Assembly (NCBI RefSeq): GCF_900102105.1
Contig: NZ_FNBB01000001.1
Coordinates: 682,001-746,000 of the forward strand
Length of the DNA stretch: 64,000 nt
Direction: 5' to 3'
Source of the DNA: Agrobacterium pusense
GTDB lineage: Bacteria; Pseudomonadota; Alphaproteobacteria; Rhizobiales; Rhizobiaceae
This document shows, in pieces, positions 8,192 to 15,593 of the stretch (the stretch's first letter is position 1; the number at the start of each line of letters is the position of its first letter). The notes below the pieces were generated by a model. The model was not told where the DNA came from, did no database searches, and was given only the letters and a program-made list of their open reading frames with translations. Both the position numbers and the translations under genes were made by a program.

Positions 8192-8998
8192 TCAGCCCAG
8201 GACCAGAAGCGCGATAAGTCCCAGAAACCCGATGGCGATGCGCCACCAGGCGAAGGGCGCGAAGCCCCGTCGCGAGACGAAATCCAGAAGCGAGCGAACG
8301 ACAAAAAGACCCGAGACGAAAGCGGCGATGAAGCCGACGGCGATCAGAGCGCCGTCATCGAAACTCAGGGCATCGCGGTTCTTGTAAAGATCGAGCGTAA
8401 ACGCGCCGAGCATGGTCGGCATCGCCAGGAAGAACGAAAATTCGGCGGCGGAGCGCTTGTCCGTGCCCATCAGCAACGAGCCGACGATCGTGGCACCGGA
8501 ACGCGATGTGCCGGGAATCATCGCGAGGCACTGGAAGAGGCCGATCTTGAATGCAAGCGACGGCGGATAATCCATGATGTCGGTATATTTCGGGTTCAGC
8601 GGCATTCGGTCGACGGCAAGCAAAATGACCCCGCCGATGATCAGCACCACGCAGATGAGCATGGGCGTTTCAAACAGCACGGTCTTGATGAAGTCATGCG
8701 CCAAGGCGCCGATGATGGCCGCCGGCAGGAAGGCGAGAGCGACAGCCAGCACGAAGCGGCGCGCTTTCGCGCTTGTCGGCAGAGCGAGCGCTATCGATAC
8801 AAGCTTTTGGAAATAAATAAGAAGTATCGCAAGGATCGCACCGAGCTGGATGAGAACCGCAAAGGTGTTGCCAGGTGATTTGAAGCCGAGGAAGTGCCCG
8901 GCCAGCAGCACATGCGCCGTTGAGGAAACGGGAATGAACTCCGTCAGACCCTCGATGATACCCAGCAGAAGCGCGCTGATGATCGATTGGTCACCCAT
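8192..8998 (-). CDS. uppP: undecaprenyl-diphosphatase
   Basis: Integral membrane phosphatase that recycles undecaprenyl pyrophosphate to the C55-P lipid carrier for peptidoglycan and polysaccharide synthesis; it also confers bacitracin tolerance. The 268-aa protein has both catalytic signatures: [20 protein letters not shown] near residues 16-35 and [12 protein letters not shown] in the middle, among about seven or eight hydrophobic segments. Start ATG 8998 gives [17 protein letters not shown], standard for the family. Confidence 0.95.
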   Translation of the reverse strand: MGDQSIISALLLGIIEGLTEFIPVSSTAHVLLAGHFLGFKSPGNTFAVLIQLGAILAILLIYFQKLVSIALALPTSAKARRFVLAVALAFLPAAIIGALAHDFIKTVLFETPMLICVVLIIGGVILLAVDRMPLNPKYTDIMDYPPSLAFKIGLFQCLAMIPGTSRSGATIVGSLLMGTDKRSAAEFSFFLAMPTMLGAFTLDLYKNRDALSFDDGALIAVGFIAAFVSGLFVVRSLLDFVSRRGFAPFAWWRIAIGFLGLIALLVLG

Positions 8999-9156
8999 GG
9001 GGAATCCTTCTTTTCAGGGGGAAGTGGCAATGGAAGGCAATTGCGTTAAACTTGTTTTAAAGTAGCCAAGCTCTTATAGCGTCTTGATGAAGCGAAACTG
9101 AAAAAGTTTTCCGGCAGATGCCGATCATGACAACCAATCGTAAAAATTGAGTACCG

Positions 9157-9849
9157 ATGCCAACTCTCTATCACTCTCCGATGTCGACCGCATCCCGGTT
9201 CGTTCGTCTGATCCTTGCGGAATACGGGTTCCAGACCGATCTCGTGGAGGAGCAACCGTGGGAAAGACGGCGGGAGTTTCTGGCGCTCAATCCGGCCGGC
9301 ACCCTGCCGGTCTATCTCGACGACAATATGCGCTCCCTCAGCGGGCCTTACGTTCTTGCGGAATTTCTCGATGAAACCCATGGGGTTTTGAAGCGTGACA
9401 GGCGTCTTCTGGCGGAAGACCCGTTTCAGCGGGCGGAAATTCGCCGCCTGACGGAATGGTTTCTGCAGAAGATGGAAAATGACGTGACCCGGCCGCTGGT
9501 GCGGGAGCGTGTTTACAAATTGCAGATGACGACCGCGCAAGGCGGCGGCCCGCCGGATTCCAAATTGCTGCGCACAGCCCGCAACAATATCCGCCAGCAC
9601 ATAAAGTATCTGGAATGGCTGGCCGGTTCGCGCACATGGCTGGCGGGTGATAGGCTGAGCTATGCCGATCTTGCCGCCGCAGCCGCGGTTTCGGTTCTGG
9701 ATTATCTCGGCGAGATCAACTGGCTCGAGGCGCCCATCGCCAAGGAATGGTACCAGCGGGTGAAATCCCGTCCGTCCTTCCGGCCGTTCCTGAGCGAGCG
9801 TATTCCGCGCCTCGCCCCCTCCTCCCATTATGCCGATCTGGACTTTTAA
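9157..9849 (+). CDS. glutathione S-transferase family protein
   Basis: Cytosolic GST-fold protein, 230 aa. The N-terminal thioredoxin-like domain begins MPTLYHSPMSTASRFVRLIL with SPMS at the glutathione-contact position, and continues with EFLALNPAGTLPVYLDD and the SGPYVLAEFLDE turn. The C-terminal all-helical domain carries WLAGDRLSYADLAAAAAVSVL, the usual GST-C N-capping box. Substrate is unknown. The next gene, queG, begins about 80 bp downstream on the same strand. Confidence 0.9.
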   Translation: MPTLYHSPMSTASRFVRLILAEYGFQTDLVEEQPWERRREFLALNPAGTLPVYLDDNMRSLSGPYVLAEFLDETHGVLKRDRRLLAEDPFQRAEIRRLTEWFLQKMENDVTRPLVRERVYKLQMTTAQGGGPPDSKLLRTARNNIRQHIKYLEWLAGSRTWLAGDRLSYADLAAAAAVSVLDYLGEINWLEAPIAKEWYQRVKSRPSFRPFLSERIPRLAPSSHYADLDF

Positions 9850-9927
9850 GTTCAGCCTTTCGGTTATTTGCTGCGGCCCGGGACTGCGCCTATATATGAC
9901 GCGCAACACCCCGCAGGAGAGACTACC

Positions 9928-11079
9928 ATCGACGTTGCCGACGAGAAGCAGCGGATACGCGCGCGCAAACTGACGGATTTCATTCGTCAGGAAGCCCTTT
10001 CGCTTGGCTTCGATCTATGTCGCGTCACAGCGCCGGACAGCATTCCGCTCGCACCGGAACGGCTGAGAGAATTTCTCGGCAAAGGTTATCACGGCACGAT
10101 GGCGTGGATGGAAGAAACCGAGGCCCGGCGGGCGGAGCCGAAAACGCTGTGGAGCGATGTACGCTCCATCGTCATGTTCGGCCTCAATTATGGTCCCGAC
10201 GAAGACCCACGCAATCTGCTCTCGAAACCGGACAAGGCAGCCATTTCGGTCTATGCCCGCAATCGCGATTACCACGACGTCATCAAGGGGCGGCTGAAGG
10301 AAATCGCCACGCGCTTTGCCGCACGCGCCGGCGAGGATGTGAAGGTCTTCGTCGACACCGCCCCGGTGATGGAAAAACCGCTCGCCGCCTCCGCCGGTCT
10401 CGGCTGGCAGGGCAAACACACGAACCTCGTCAGCCGCAGCCATGGTTCCTGGCTGTTCCTCGGCAGCATGTTCACCACCGCTGATCTCTGTCTCGATGAG
10501 GCCGAGAAGGATCATTGCGGCTCCTGCCGGGCCTGTCTTGATGCCTGTCCAACGGCGGCCTTTCCCGCCCCCTATCAACTCGACGCCCGTCGCTGCATCT
10601 CCTATCTCACCATCGAACACAAGGGGCCAATTCCGCATGAGTTCCGGCCGATGATGGGCAATCGCATCTACGGCTGTGACGATTGCCTCGCCGCCTGCCC
10701 ATGGAACAAGTTCGCGGCCAGCGCCTCGGAAATGAAATTGCAGGCGCGCGAGGATCTGAAAGAACCGTCCATCGATTTCCTCCTGACATTGGATGATGCT
10801 GCCTTCCGCAGCTTTTTCAGTGGCTCTCCCGTCAAACGCATCGGCCGTAGCCGATTTATCCGCAATGTGCTGATTGCGGCCGGCAACTCCGGAAACCGGC
10901 AGTTCGTGGAACGATGCAAGGCTCTTGCCGAAATGGACCCTTCGCCGGAGGTACGCGGCATGGCCGCATGGGCTTTATCGCGGCTTATGGACAGACAGGA
11001 ATTCCGTACATACTCTGCCACGCGCGCACCGGAGACTGATCCGGAGGCGGAAATGGAATGGCAATTGGCAGAGGCGTGA
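9928..11079 (+). CDS. queG: epoxyqueuosine reductase
   Basis: Cobalamin- and [4Fe-4S]-dependent enzyme of the last step of queuosine tRNA modification. It shows the catalytic stretch VDTAPVMEKPLAASAGLGW and two ferredoxin-type clusters, HCGSCRACLDACPTAAF and GCDDCLAACPWNKFA. A HEAT-like tail (EVRGMAAWALSRL) follows. The start is unusual: the frame is open from a TTG at 9868, but the only good ribosome site (AGGAG, 9915-9919) is placed 8-9 bp before an in-frame ATC at 9928, which also gives the normal N-terminal length. No ATG or GTG fits. It is followed 3 bp later by an epimerase gene. Confidence 0.92.
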   Translation: MDVADEKQRIRARKLTDFIRQEALSLGFDLCRVTAPDSIPLAPERLREFLGKGYHGTMAWMEETEARRAEPKTLWSDVRSIVMFGLNYGPDEDPRNLLSKPDKAAISVYARNRDYHDVIKGRLKEIATRFAARAGEDVKVFVDTAPVMEKPLAASAGLGWQGKHTNLVSRSHGSWLFLGSMFTTADLCLDEAEKDHCGSCRACLDACPTAAFPAPYQLDARRCISYLTIEHKGPIPHEFRPMMGNRIYGCDDCLAACPWNKFAASASEMKLQAREDLKEPSIDFLLTLDDAAFRSFFSGSPVKRIGRSRFIRNVLIAAGNSGNRQFVERCKALAEMDPSPEVRGMAAWALSRLMDRQEFRTYSATRAPETDPEAEMEWQLAEA

Positions 11080-11082
11080 ACC

Positions 11083-11955
11083 ATGCATGTGATGATTTTT
11101 GGCGCGGGTTATTCGGGGAAAGCCATTGCCAACGCGCTGAAATCCCAAGCAGCAGGGATCTCCGGCACCACGCGCAGTCAGGACAAATTCTCTGGCCTCG
11201 CCAGCGCACACATGACGCCCTTGCTCTTTGACGGCGTCCAGCTCAATGATGAGCTCGTCGCTGCGATGGGCAATGTCACGCATCTCATACAATCCGTCGC
11301 GCCGGGCAAGGATGGCGATCCTCTGCTTCCGCTTCTGGGCGGCGACTTGAAAAAGCTCCTGCCCAATCTGGCATGGATCGCTTATCTTTCTACCGTGGGT
11401 GTTTATGGTGACCACGGCGGCGCTTGGGTGGACGAGACAACACCCTGCCGCCCCGTTTCCCCACGTTCTGTGGAGCGGGTAGCGGCTGAGGCCGCATGGA
11501 CTGAAGCGGCCCGCGACGCCGACGCGCCGCTTTCCATCCTGCGTCTATCCGGAATTTATGGCCCGGGGCGCAATGCCTTCATGAATTTCGAGAAGGGAAC
11601 GGCGCGGCGGCTGGTGAAGAAGGACCAGGTATTCAATCGCATCCGCGTGGAGGATATCGGCGCGGCGGTTGCCTTCCTGGCACAGAAACACGAAGGCGGC
11701 ATCTTCAACGTGACCGATGATGAACCCTGCCCCCCGCAGGATGTGGTAAGCTTCGCGGCAGCGCTGATGGGAGTGGAACCACCACCCGAACAGGCCTTTG
11801 AAACTGCCGATCTAACACCGATGGCGCGCTCTTTTTATGGCGAGAACAAGCGCGTTTCCAACGCCAGAATTCGCGATCTGGGCTTCGATTTTCGCTTCCC
11901 GGAGTACAGGCTCTCGCTTCGACAATTATGGGAAAATGGCCTCTGGCGAGGCTGA
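11083..11955 (+). CDS. YeeZ-like NAD-dependent epimerase/dehydratase (SDR) family protein
   Basis: Atypical SDR of 290 aa. It starts with the Rossmann motif MIFGAGYSGKAIANAL (GxGxxG-like) and has the active-site area AYLSTVGVYGDHGGAWVDE, then LSILRLSGIYGPGRN and RIRVEDIGAAVAFLAQ, as in the YeeZ/SDR_a group. No catalytic YxxxK is obvious in the usual place, which is common in this group. It starts 3 bp after queG stops, so the two form an operon, but no functional link to queuosine is known. Confidence 0.85.
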   Translation: MHVMIFGAGYSGKAIANALKSQAAGISGTTRSQDKFSGLASAHMTPLLFDGVQLNDELVAAMGNVTHLIQSVAPGKDGDPLLPLLGGDLKKLLPNLAWIAYLSTVGVYGDHGGAWVDETTPCRPVSPRSVERVAAEAAWTEAARDADAPLSILRLSGIYGPGRNAFMNFEKGTARRLVKKDQVFNRIRVEDIGAAVAFLAQKHEGGIFNVTDDEPCPPQDVVSFAAALMGVEPPPEQAFETADLTPMARSFYGENKRVSNARIRDLGFDFRFPEYRLSLRQLWENGLWRG

Positions 11956-12099
11956 AAAATGCCATCTCCAAAAGCGATGAAAAATCCTTCCAATCCCGCT
12001 TTTGCGGATGGTTTTCGTCTTATTTCAGCCAATTAGGATTTTATTAACCAAGCCGAAATCACTAAAATCGTAGTCGTTAGAAAAATATTTCACTCACAT

Positions 12100-12120
12100 T
12101 TCGTGAAGTCGATTCACGAA
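12100..12120. promoter_or_regulatory. perfect 8-bp inverted repeat TTCGTGAA-N5-TTCACGAA
   Basis: TTCGTGAA (12100-12107) and TTCACGAA (12113-12120) are exact reverse complements around GTCGA. A GATTC methylation site lies across the second arm. The size fits a dimeric regulator operator; the factor is unknown. Confidence 0.6.
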
Positions 12121-12216
12121 GCCGTGACTTGCAACAGCATTCCCATTGAGCATTGATTCTGCGTTATTTTTTCCGCTTCTTCAAACGGGCGCGGCAATGG
12201 CAGCTACCGGCCGATG

Positions 12217-12250
12217 ATCACGAATGTTACAGCCTGTAACAGTTCGTGAT
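12217..12250. promoter_or_regulatory. 34-bp composite palindrome upstream of the RlpA-like gene
   Basis: ATCACGAA (12217-12224), GTTACA (12226-12231), centre GCC, TGTAAC (12235-12240), TTCGTGAT (12243-12250). Inner and outer arms are both exact inverted pairs. The outer arms repeat the TTCGTGA word of the site at 12100. No T-run follows, so this is more likely an operator than a terminator. Confidence 0.6.
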
Positions 12251-12383
12251 TTGAGATCAGCTTTTTTTCGCCATTTTTCCCTCGCCCTACAATCTCGCAT
12301 CAAAAGGCGTTCAGGCCAGTTCATGGCCGTTTAGCAAGGGCACAATCAATCGGCGCGGGGCCGATTTTCAGGGAAGCACTGTT

Positions 12384-12749
12384 TTGAATATCCGTCGTAT
12401 AACTTTCACCGCTGCAACTATCGCCGCCTGTTCCATCATCGCGCCTCTTCAGGCGAATGCGGCAAATGGTTGTGGAGGCGCATCGTGGTATGCGTTGACC
12501 TCCAAGACTGCTTCTGGCGAGCGTATGAACGCCGCCAATCTGACCGCCGCCCACCGCTCCCTGCGGTTCGGCACCAAGGTCAAGGTTACCAACGCGCGCA
12601 ACGGCAAGGCCGTTGTCGTTCGCATCAATGACCGCGGGCCATTTATCAAGGGTCGCGTTCTCGATCTTTCCAAGGCTGCGGCCAAAAACATCGGCATGAT
12701 CAACTCCGGCACTGCCAAGGTCTGCTACGAGGTAGTCAAAGCCGATTGA
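12384..12749 (+). CDS. RlpA-like double-psi beta-barrel protein, secreted
   Basis: Periplasmic protein of 121 aa. The Sec signal peptide is [26 protein letters not shown]. The mature part is a single RlpA-like DPBB domain: [46 protein letters not shown] and [16 protein letters not shown]. RlpA proteins act on denuded peptidoglycan at the septum; this copy has no SPOR domain and no lipobox cysteine at the expected site, so septal targeting is uncertain. The start codon is TTG at 12384, supported by GGGAAG upstream and by the clean signal peptide. The long upstream region carries two palindromes. Confidence 0.85.
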   Translation: MNIRRITFTAATIAACSIIAPLQANAANGCGGASWYALTSKTASGERMNAANLTAAHRSLRFGTKVKVTNARNGKAVVVRINDRGPFIKGRVLDLSKAAAKNIGMINSGTAKVCYEVVKAD

Positions 12750-12810
12750 GCCTTGCCCTCGCCGCCATTCGCGTCTACCAACCGGACTTGTCAGGAAAAC
12801 GAGGTAGACA

Positions 12811-14100
12811 ATGCGATTAGGCGGGCGTTTGGCCGGAGCAATCGAAATATTGGCGGATATTGAGGGACGCAGGCGTCCCGTCGCCGATGCTCTGAAGGAC
12901 TGGGGCCTTGCCCATCGTTTCGCCGGGTCGGGCGACAGGGCCGCGATCGGCAACATTGTCTATGATGCGTTGCGCATGAAACTGTCGCACGCCTGGCTGA
13001 TGGATGACGACAGCGCCACCTCACTCGGCTACGCTGTTCTGTTGCGTCAATGGGGCAAGAGCTTCACGGAACTGGCAGCGGAATTCGATGGTGACAAATT
13101 CGCGCCTGCCGCACCGGACGCAGAAAGACAGCAGGCATTTCTCTCCCGTTCCCTTGCCGAGGCGCCGGCCCATGTTCAGGGCGACATTCCCGATTGGGTG
13201 CAATCTTCCTTCGAGACCGCATTCGGGGAGCGCTGGCTGACTGAGGCTCAGGCGCTCAATGAGCGCCCTACTCTCGATCTGCGTGCCAACACCTTGAAGG
13301 CGACCCGTGAAAAGGTTTTGAAGGTTCTTGAGGAAAGCGGCGCGGAGGCCACGCACATCGCCCGTCAGGGTGTTCGCATTCCCGCAGGCGAAGGCCCATC
13401 CCGCCTGCCGAACGTCACCGCCGAACTCTCCTTTCAGAAGGGCTGGTTCGAAGTGCAGGACGAGGGGTCGCAGATCGTCGCCGATCTCGCCGGCGCGCAT
13501 GAGGGTGATCAGATCCTCGATTATTGCGCAGGCGGCGGCGGCAAGACGCTGGCCATGGCTGCCAGCATGAACAACAAGGGTCAGGTCCACGCCTTCGACG
13601 CCGACCGCAAGCGCCTTGCGCCGATCATCGAACGGCTGAAGCGGGCCGGCACGCGTAATGTGCAGGTTCATGACCGCGCATCGGGCCTCACGCCGTTTCA
13701 GGAAAAATTCGACCGCGTTCTCGTCGATGCCCCCTGCACCGGAACCGGAACATGGCGGCGGCGCCCCGACACCAAATGGCGGCTGACCGCGCGCAATCTG
13801 GAAGAGCGCGTGCAACAGCAGGGCGAGGCACTTTCGCAGGCCAAGGGATTCGTGCGCCCGGGCGGAGAGCTGCTCTATGTAACCTGTTCGGTGCTTCCCG
13901 AAGAAAACGAACAGCAGGTCCATCGTTTCTGCGAGCAAAATCCAGATTTTGCCATTGGTTCGGCGTTGGAGCGGTGGCAAACGACTTTCGGCAGCAATGC
14001 CAACAAACCGCATTCTTCCGACGGCAAGACAGTGACGCTCACGCCTGCAACCACAGATACGGACGGTTTCTTCTTCTGCCTGATGAAACGCAGAGCATAA
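12811..14100 (+). CDS. RsmB/NOL1/NOP2/Sun family RNA (cytosine-5)-methyltransferase
   Basis: SAM-dependent rRNA m5C methyltransferase, 429 aa. An N-terminal NusB-like helical part (about 1-140) precedes the methyltransferase domain. Signatures are LDYCAGGGGKTLAMAA (motif I), FDADRKRL, VLVDAPCTGTGTWRRRPD (motif IV with the PC catalytic cysteine) and LLYVTCSVLPEENEQQV (motif VI cysteine TCS). It resembles E. coli RsmB, but alphaproteobacterial members are divergent, so the target base is not assigned. ATG 12811 follows ACGAGGTAGACA. Confidence 0.9.
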   Translation: MRLGGRLAGAIEILADIEGRRRPVADALKDWGLAHRFAGSGDRAAIGNIVYDALRMKLSHAWLMDDDSATSLGYAVLLRQWGKSFTELAAEFDGDKFAPAAPDAERQQAFLSRSLAEAPAHVQGDIPDWVQSSFETAFGERWLTEAQALNERPTLDLRANTLKATREKVLKVLEESGAEATHIARQGVRIPAGEGPSRLPNVTAELSFQKGWFEVQDEGSQIVADLAGAHEGDQILDYCAGGGGKTLAMAASMNNKGQVHAFDADRKRLAPIIERLKRAGTRNVQVHDRASGLTPFQEKFDRVLVDAPCTGTGTWRRRPDTKWRLTARNLEERVQQQGEALSQAKGFVRPGGELLYVTCSVLPEENEQQVHRFCEQNPDFAIGSALERWQTTFGSNANKPHSSDGKTVTLTPATTDTDGFFFCLMKRRA

Positions 14101-14157
14101 AAGCATTTTGCATCCAGGGATTTTACCTGGGAAATACAGCACGGGCTTGTTTCAAAG

Positions 14158-14191
14158 CATTCTAAACTAGAATGTTTGACACAAGTTTGTG
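14158..14191. promoter_or_regulatory. two adjacent dyads upstream of the imelysin operon
   Basis: CATTCTA-AAC-TAGAATG (14158-14174) is a perfect 7-bp inverted repeat. CACAA-GT-TTGTG (14180-14191) is a second, shorter one, with centres about 19-20 bp apart (two helical turns). They lie 65-100 bp before the first ATG of a four-gene set of iron-associated families, so an iron-responsive repressor (RirA, Irr or Fur/Mur) is a natural suspect. The arms are not the classic ICE (TTTAGAA-N3-TTCTAAA) nor an IRO box. Confidence 0.5.
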
Positions 14192-14254
14192 ATTGGGTCA
14201 GAACTCGCTTGCCGCAGCGTGAAGTTATTTCATGCCTGCTCAAGGAGAGGGATC

Positions 14255-15532
14255 ATGATCCGCAAAACCATTCTCAGCGCTTCTTTCGCGCTTCTTGCCG
14301 CATCGGCGGCTTTCACCGCGGTTCCTGCAAAGGCTGCCACCGACGCGGCCGCTGTTGTCAAGCACTATGCTGATGTCGCACATGCGAAATACGAGGATTC
14401 GCTGATCACAGCGAAGGCGCTGGATAAGGCCGTCGACGCATTGATCGCCACACCGAGCGAAGAATCGCTAAAGGCCGCGCGGGAAGCCTGGATCAAGGCA
14501 CGTGTTCCCTATCAACAGTCGGAAGTCTATCGTTTCGGCAACCCGATCGTTGACGATTGGGAAGGCAAGGTGAACGCCTGGCCGCTGGACGAAGGCCTGA
14601 TCGACTACGTCGATGGTTCCTATGGCACGGAAAGCGACGAAAACGAGCTTTATGTTGCGAATATCATCGCCAACCCGAAGATCAAGATCAGTGGTGAAGA
14701 GGTCGACGCCTCCAAGATCACCCCGGAACTCATCGAAAGCCTGCACGAGGCGGGCGATGTCGAAGCCAATGTGACGACCGGTTACCACGCCATCGAATTC
14801 CTGCTCTGGGGCCAGGATCTGAACGGCACCGGGCCGGGCGCAGGCAACCGCCCTTACACCGATTATGACAAGGCGAAATGCACGAACGGCAATTGCGACC
14901 GCCGCGCCGATTACCTTAAATCCGCCTCCACCCTGCTGATCAAGGATCTGCAGGAGATGGTCGACGCCTGGGCGCCGGAAGGCGAAGCTACCAAAACGCT
15001 GGAAGGCGATCCGAAGGCAGGCCTCACCGCCATTCTCACCGGCATGGGCTCGCTCTCCTATGGTGAATTGGCCGGCGAACGCATGAAACTCGGCCTTTTG
15101 CTGCACGATCCGGAAGAGGAACATGATTGCTTCTCGGACAATACCTATAATTCGCATCTCAACGACGCGATCGGCATCGCCTCGGCCTATACCGGCGACT
15201 ATACCCGTGTGGACGGAACGAAAATGACTGGCGCGTCGCTCTCGGAACTGGTCGGCGCCAAAGACAAGGCGTTGAACGACGAGATGCTGGCGAAGCTGGA
15301 CAAGACGCTGAATGCCATGCACGCGATGGAAAAGCGCGCTCAGACGGTTGAGGCCTACGATCAGATGATTGGCGAGGGCAACAAGGAAGGCAACGCCGTG
15401 GTTCAGGCCGCCATCGATGGCCTCCTCGACCAGACGAAGTCGGTCGAACGCGTCATTGCTGCACTCGATCTCGGCAAGATTGACCTCGAAGGATCCGACA
15501 GCCTCGATAATCCGAACGCCGTTTTCAAATAA
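14255..15532 (+). CDS. imelysin (ICMP/IrpA, M75-like) family periplasmic protein, intact HxxE motif
   Basis: Exported protein of 425 aa with signal peptide MIRKTILSASFALLAAS...PAKA. Imelysin-like proteins are periplasmic or surface all-helical proteins linked to iron uptake. The family motif GxHxxE is present as GYHAIE (176-181), inside TTGYHAIEFLLWGQDLNG, and WIKARVPYQQSEVYRFGNP is the conserved N-terminal part. ATG 14255 follows AAGGAGAGGG; an in-frame GTG 66 bp upstream would disrupt the signal peptide. First of four genes: imelysin, di-haem oxidoreductase, imelysin, DUF1513. Iron control is inferred from family and context. Confidence 0.9.
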   Translation: MIRKTILSASFALLAASAAFTAVPAKAATDAAAVVKHYADVAHAKYEDSLITAKALDKAVDALIATPSEESLKAAREAWIKARVPYQQSEVYRFGNPIVDDWEGKVNAWPLDEGLIDYVDGSYGTESDENELYVANIIANPKIKISGEEVDASKITPELIESLHEAGDVEANVTTGYHAIEFLLWGQDLNGTGPGAGNRPYTDYDKAKCTNGNCDRRADYLKSASTLLIKDLQEMVDAWAPEGEATKTLEGDPKAGLTAILTGMGSLSYGELAGERMKLGLLLHDPEEEHDCFSDNTYNSHLNDAIGIASAYTGDYTRVDGTKMTGASLSELVGAKDKALNDEMLAKLDKTLNAMHAMEKRAQTVEAYDQMIGEGNKEGNAVVQAAIDGLLDQTKSVERVIAALDLGKIDLEGSDSLDNPNAVFK

Positions 15533-15539
15533 TCGGCAA

Positions 15540-15570
15540 GAACGGGCCGCAGGGAGACTGCGGCCCGTTC
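15540..15570 (+). repeat. perfect 13-bp intercistronic hairpin
   Basis: GAACGGGCCGCAG (15540-15552) pairs without mismatch to CTGCGGCCCGTTC (15558-15570) around GGAGA. It follows the imelysin stop at once, but no T-run follows. It could be a weak terminator, a processing site, or a 3'-stabilising stem that raises the level of the first gene over the rest of the operon. Confidence 0.7.
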
Positions 15571-15593
15571 CTCCCCACACGCGTCTGACTTTC

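Larger units (their letters stand above)
11956..12383. other. 428-bp AT-rich regulatory intergenic region
   Basis: No open frame with support. It contains a TTTTATTAACC word near 12040, which resembles a CtrA half-site, two GATTC (GANTC, CcrM methylation) words, and two strong palindromes described separately. Base composition is clearly more AT-rich than the flanking genes. It is the upstream region of the RlpA-like gene. Confidence 0.6.

Noticed and set aside
14158..14174. Reading of the imelysin dyad as a classical ICE (Irr) box
   Set aside because: The arms are in the opposite order to TTTAGAA-N3-TTCTAAA; kept only as an unassigned dyad.
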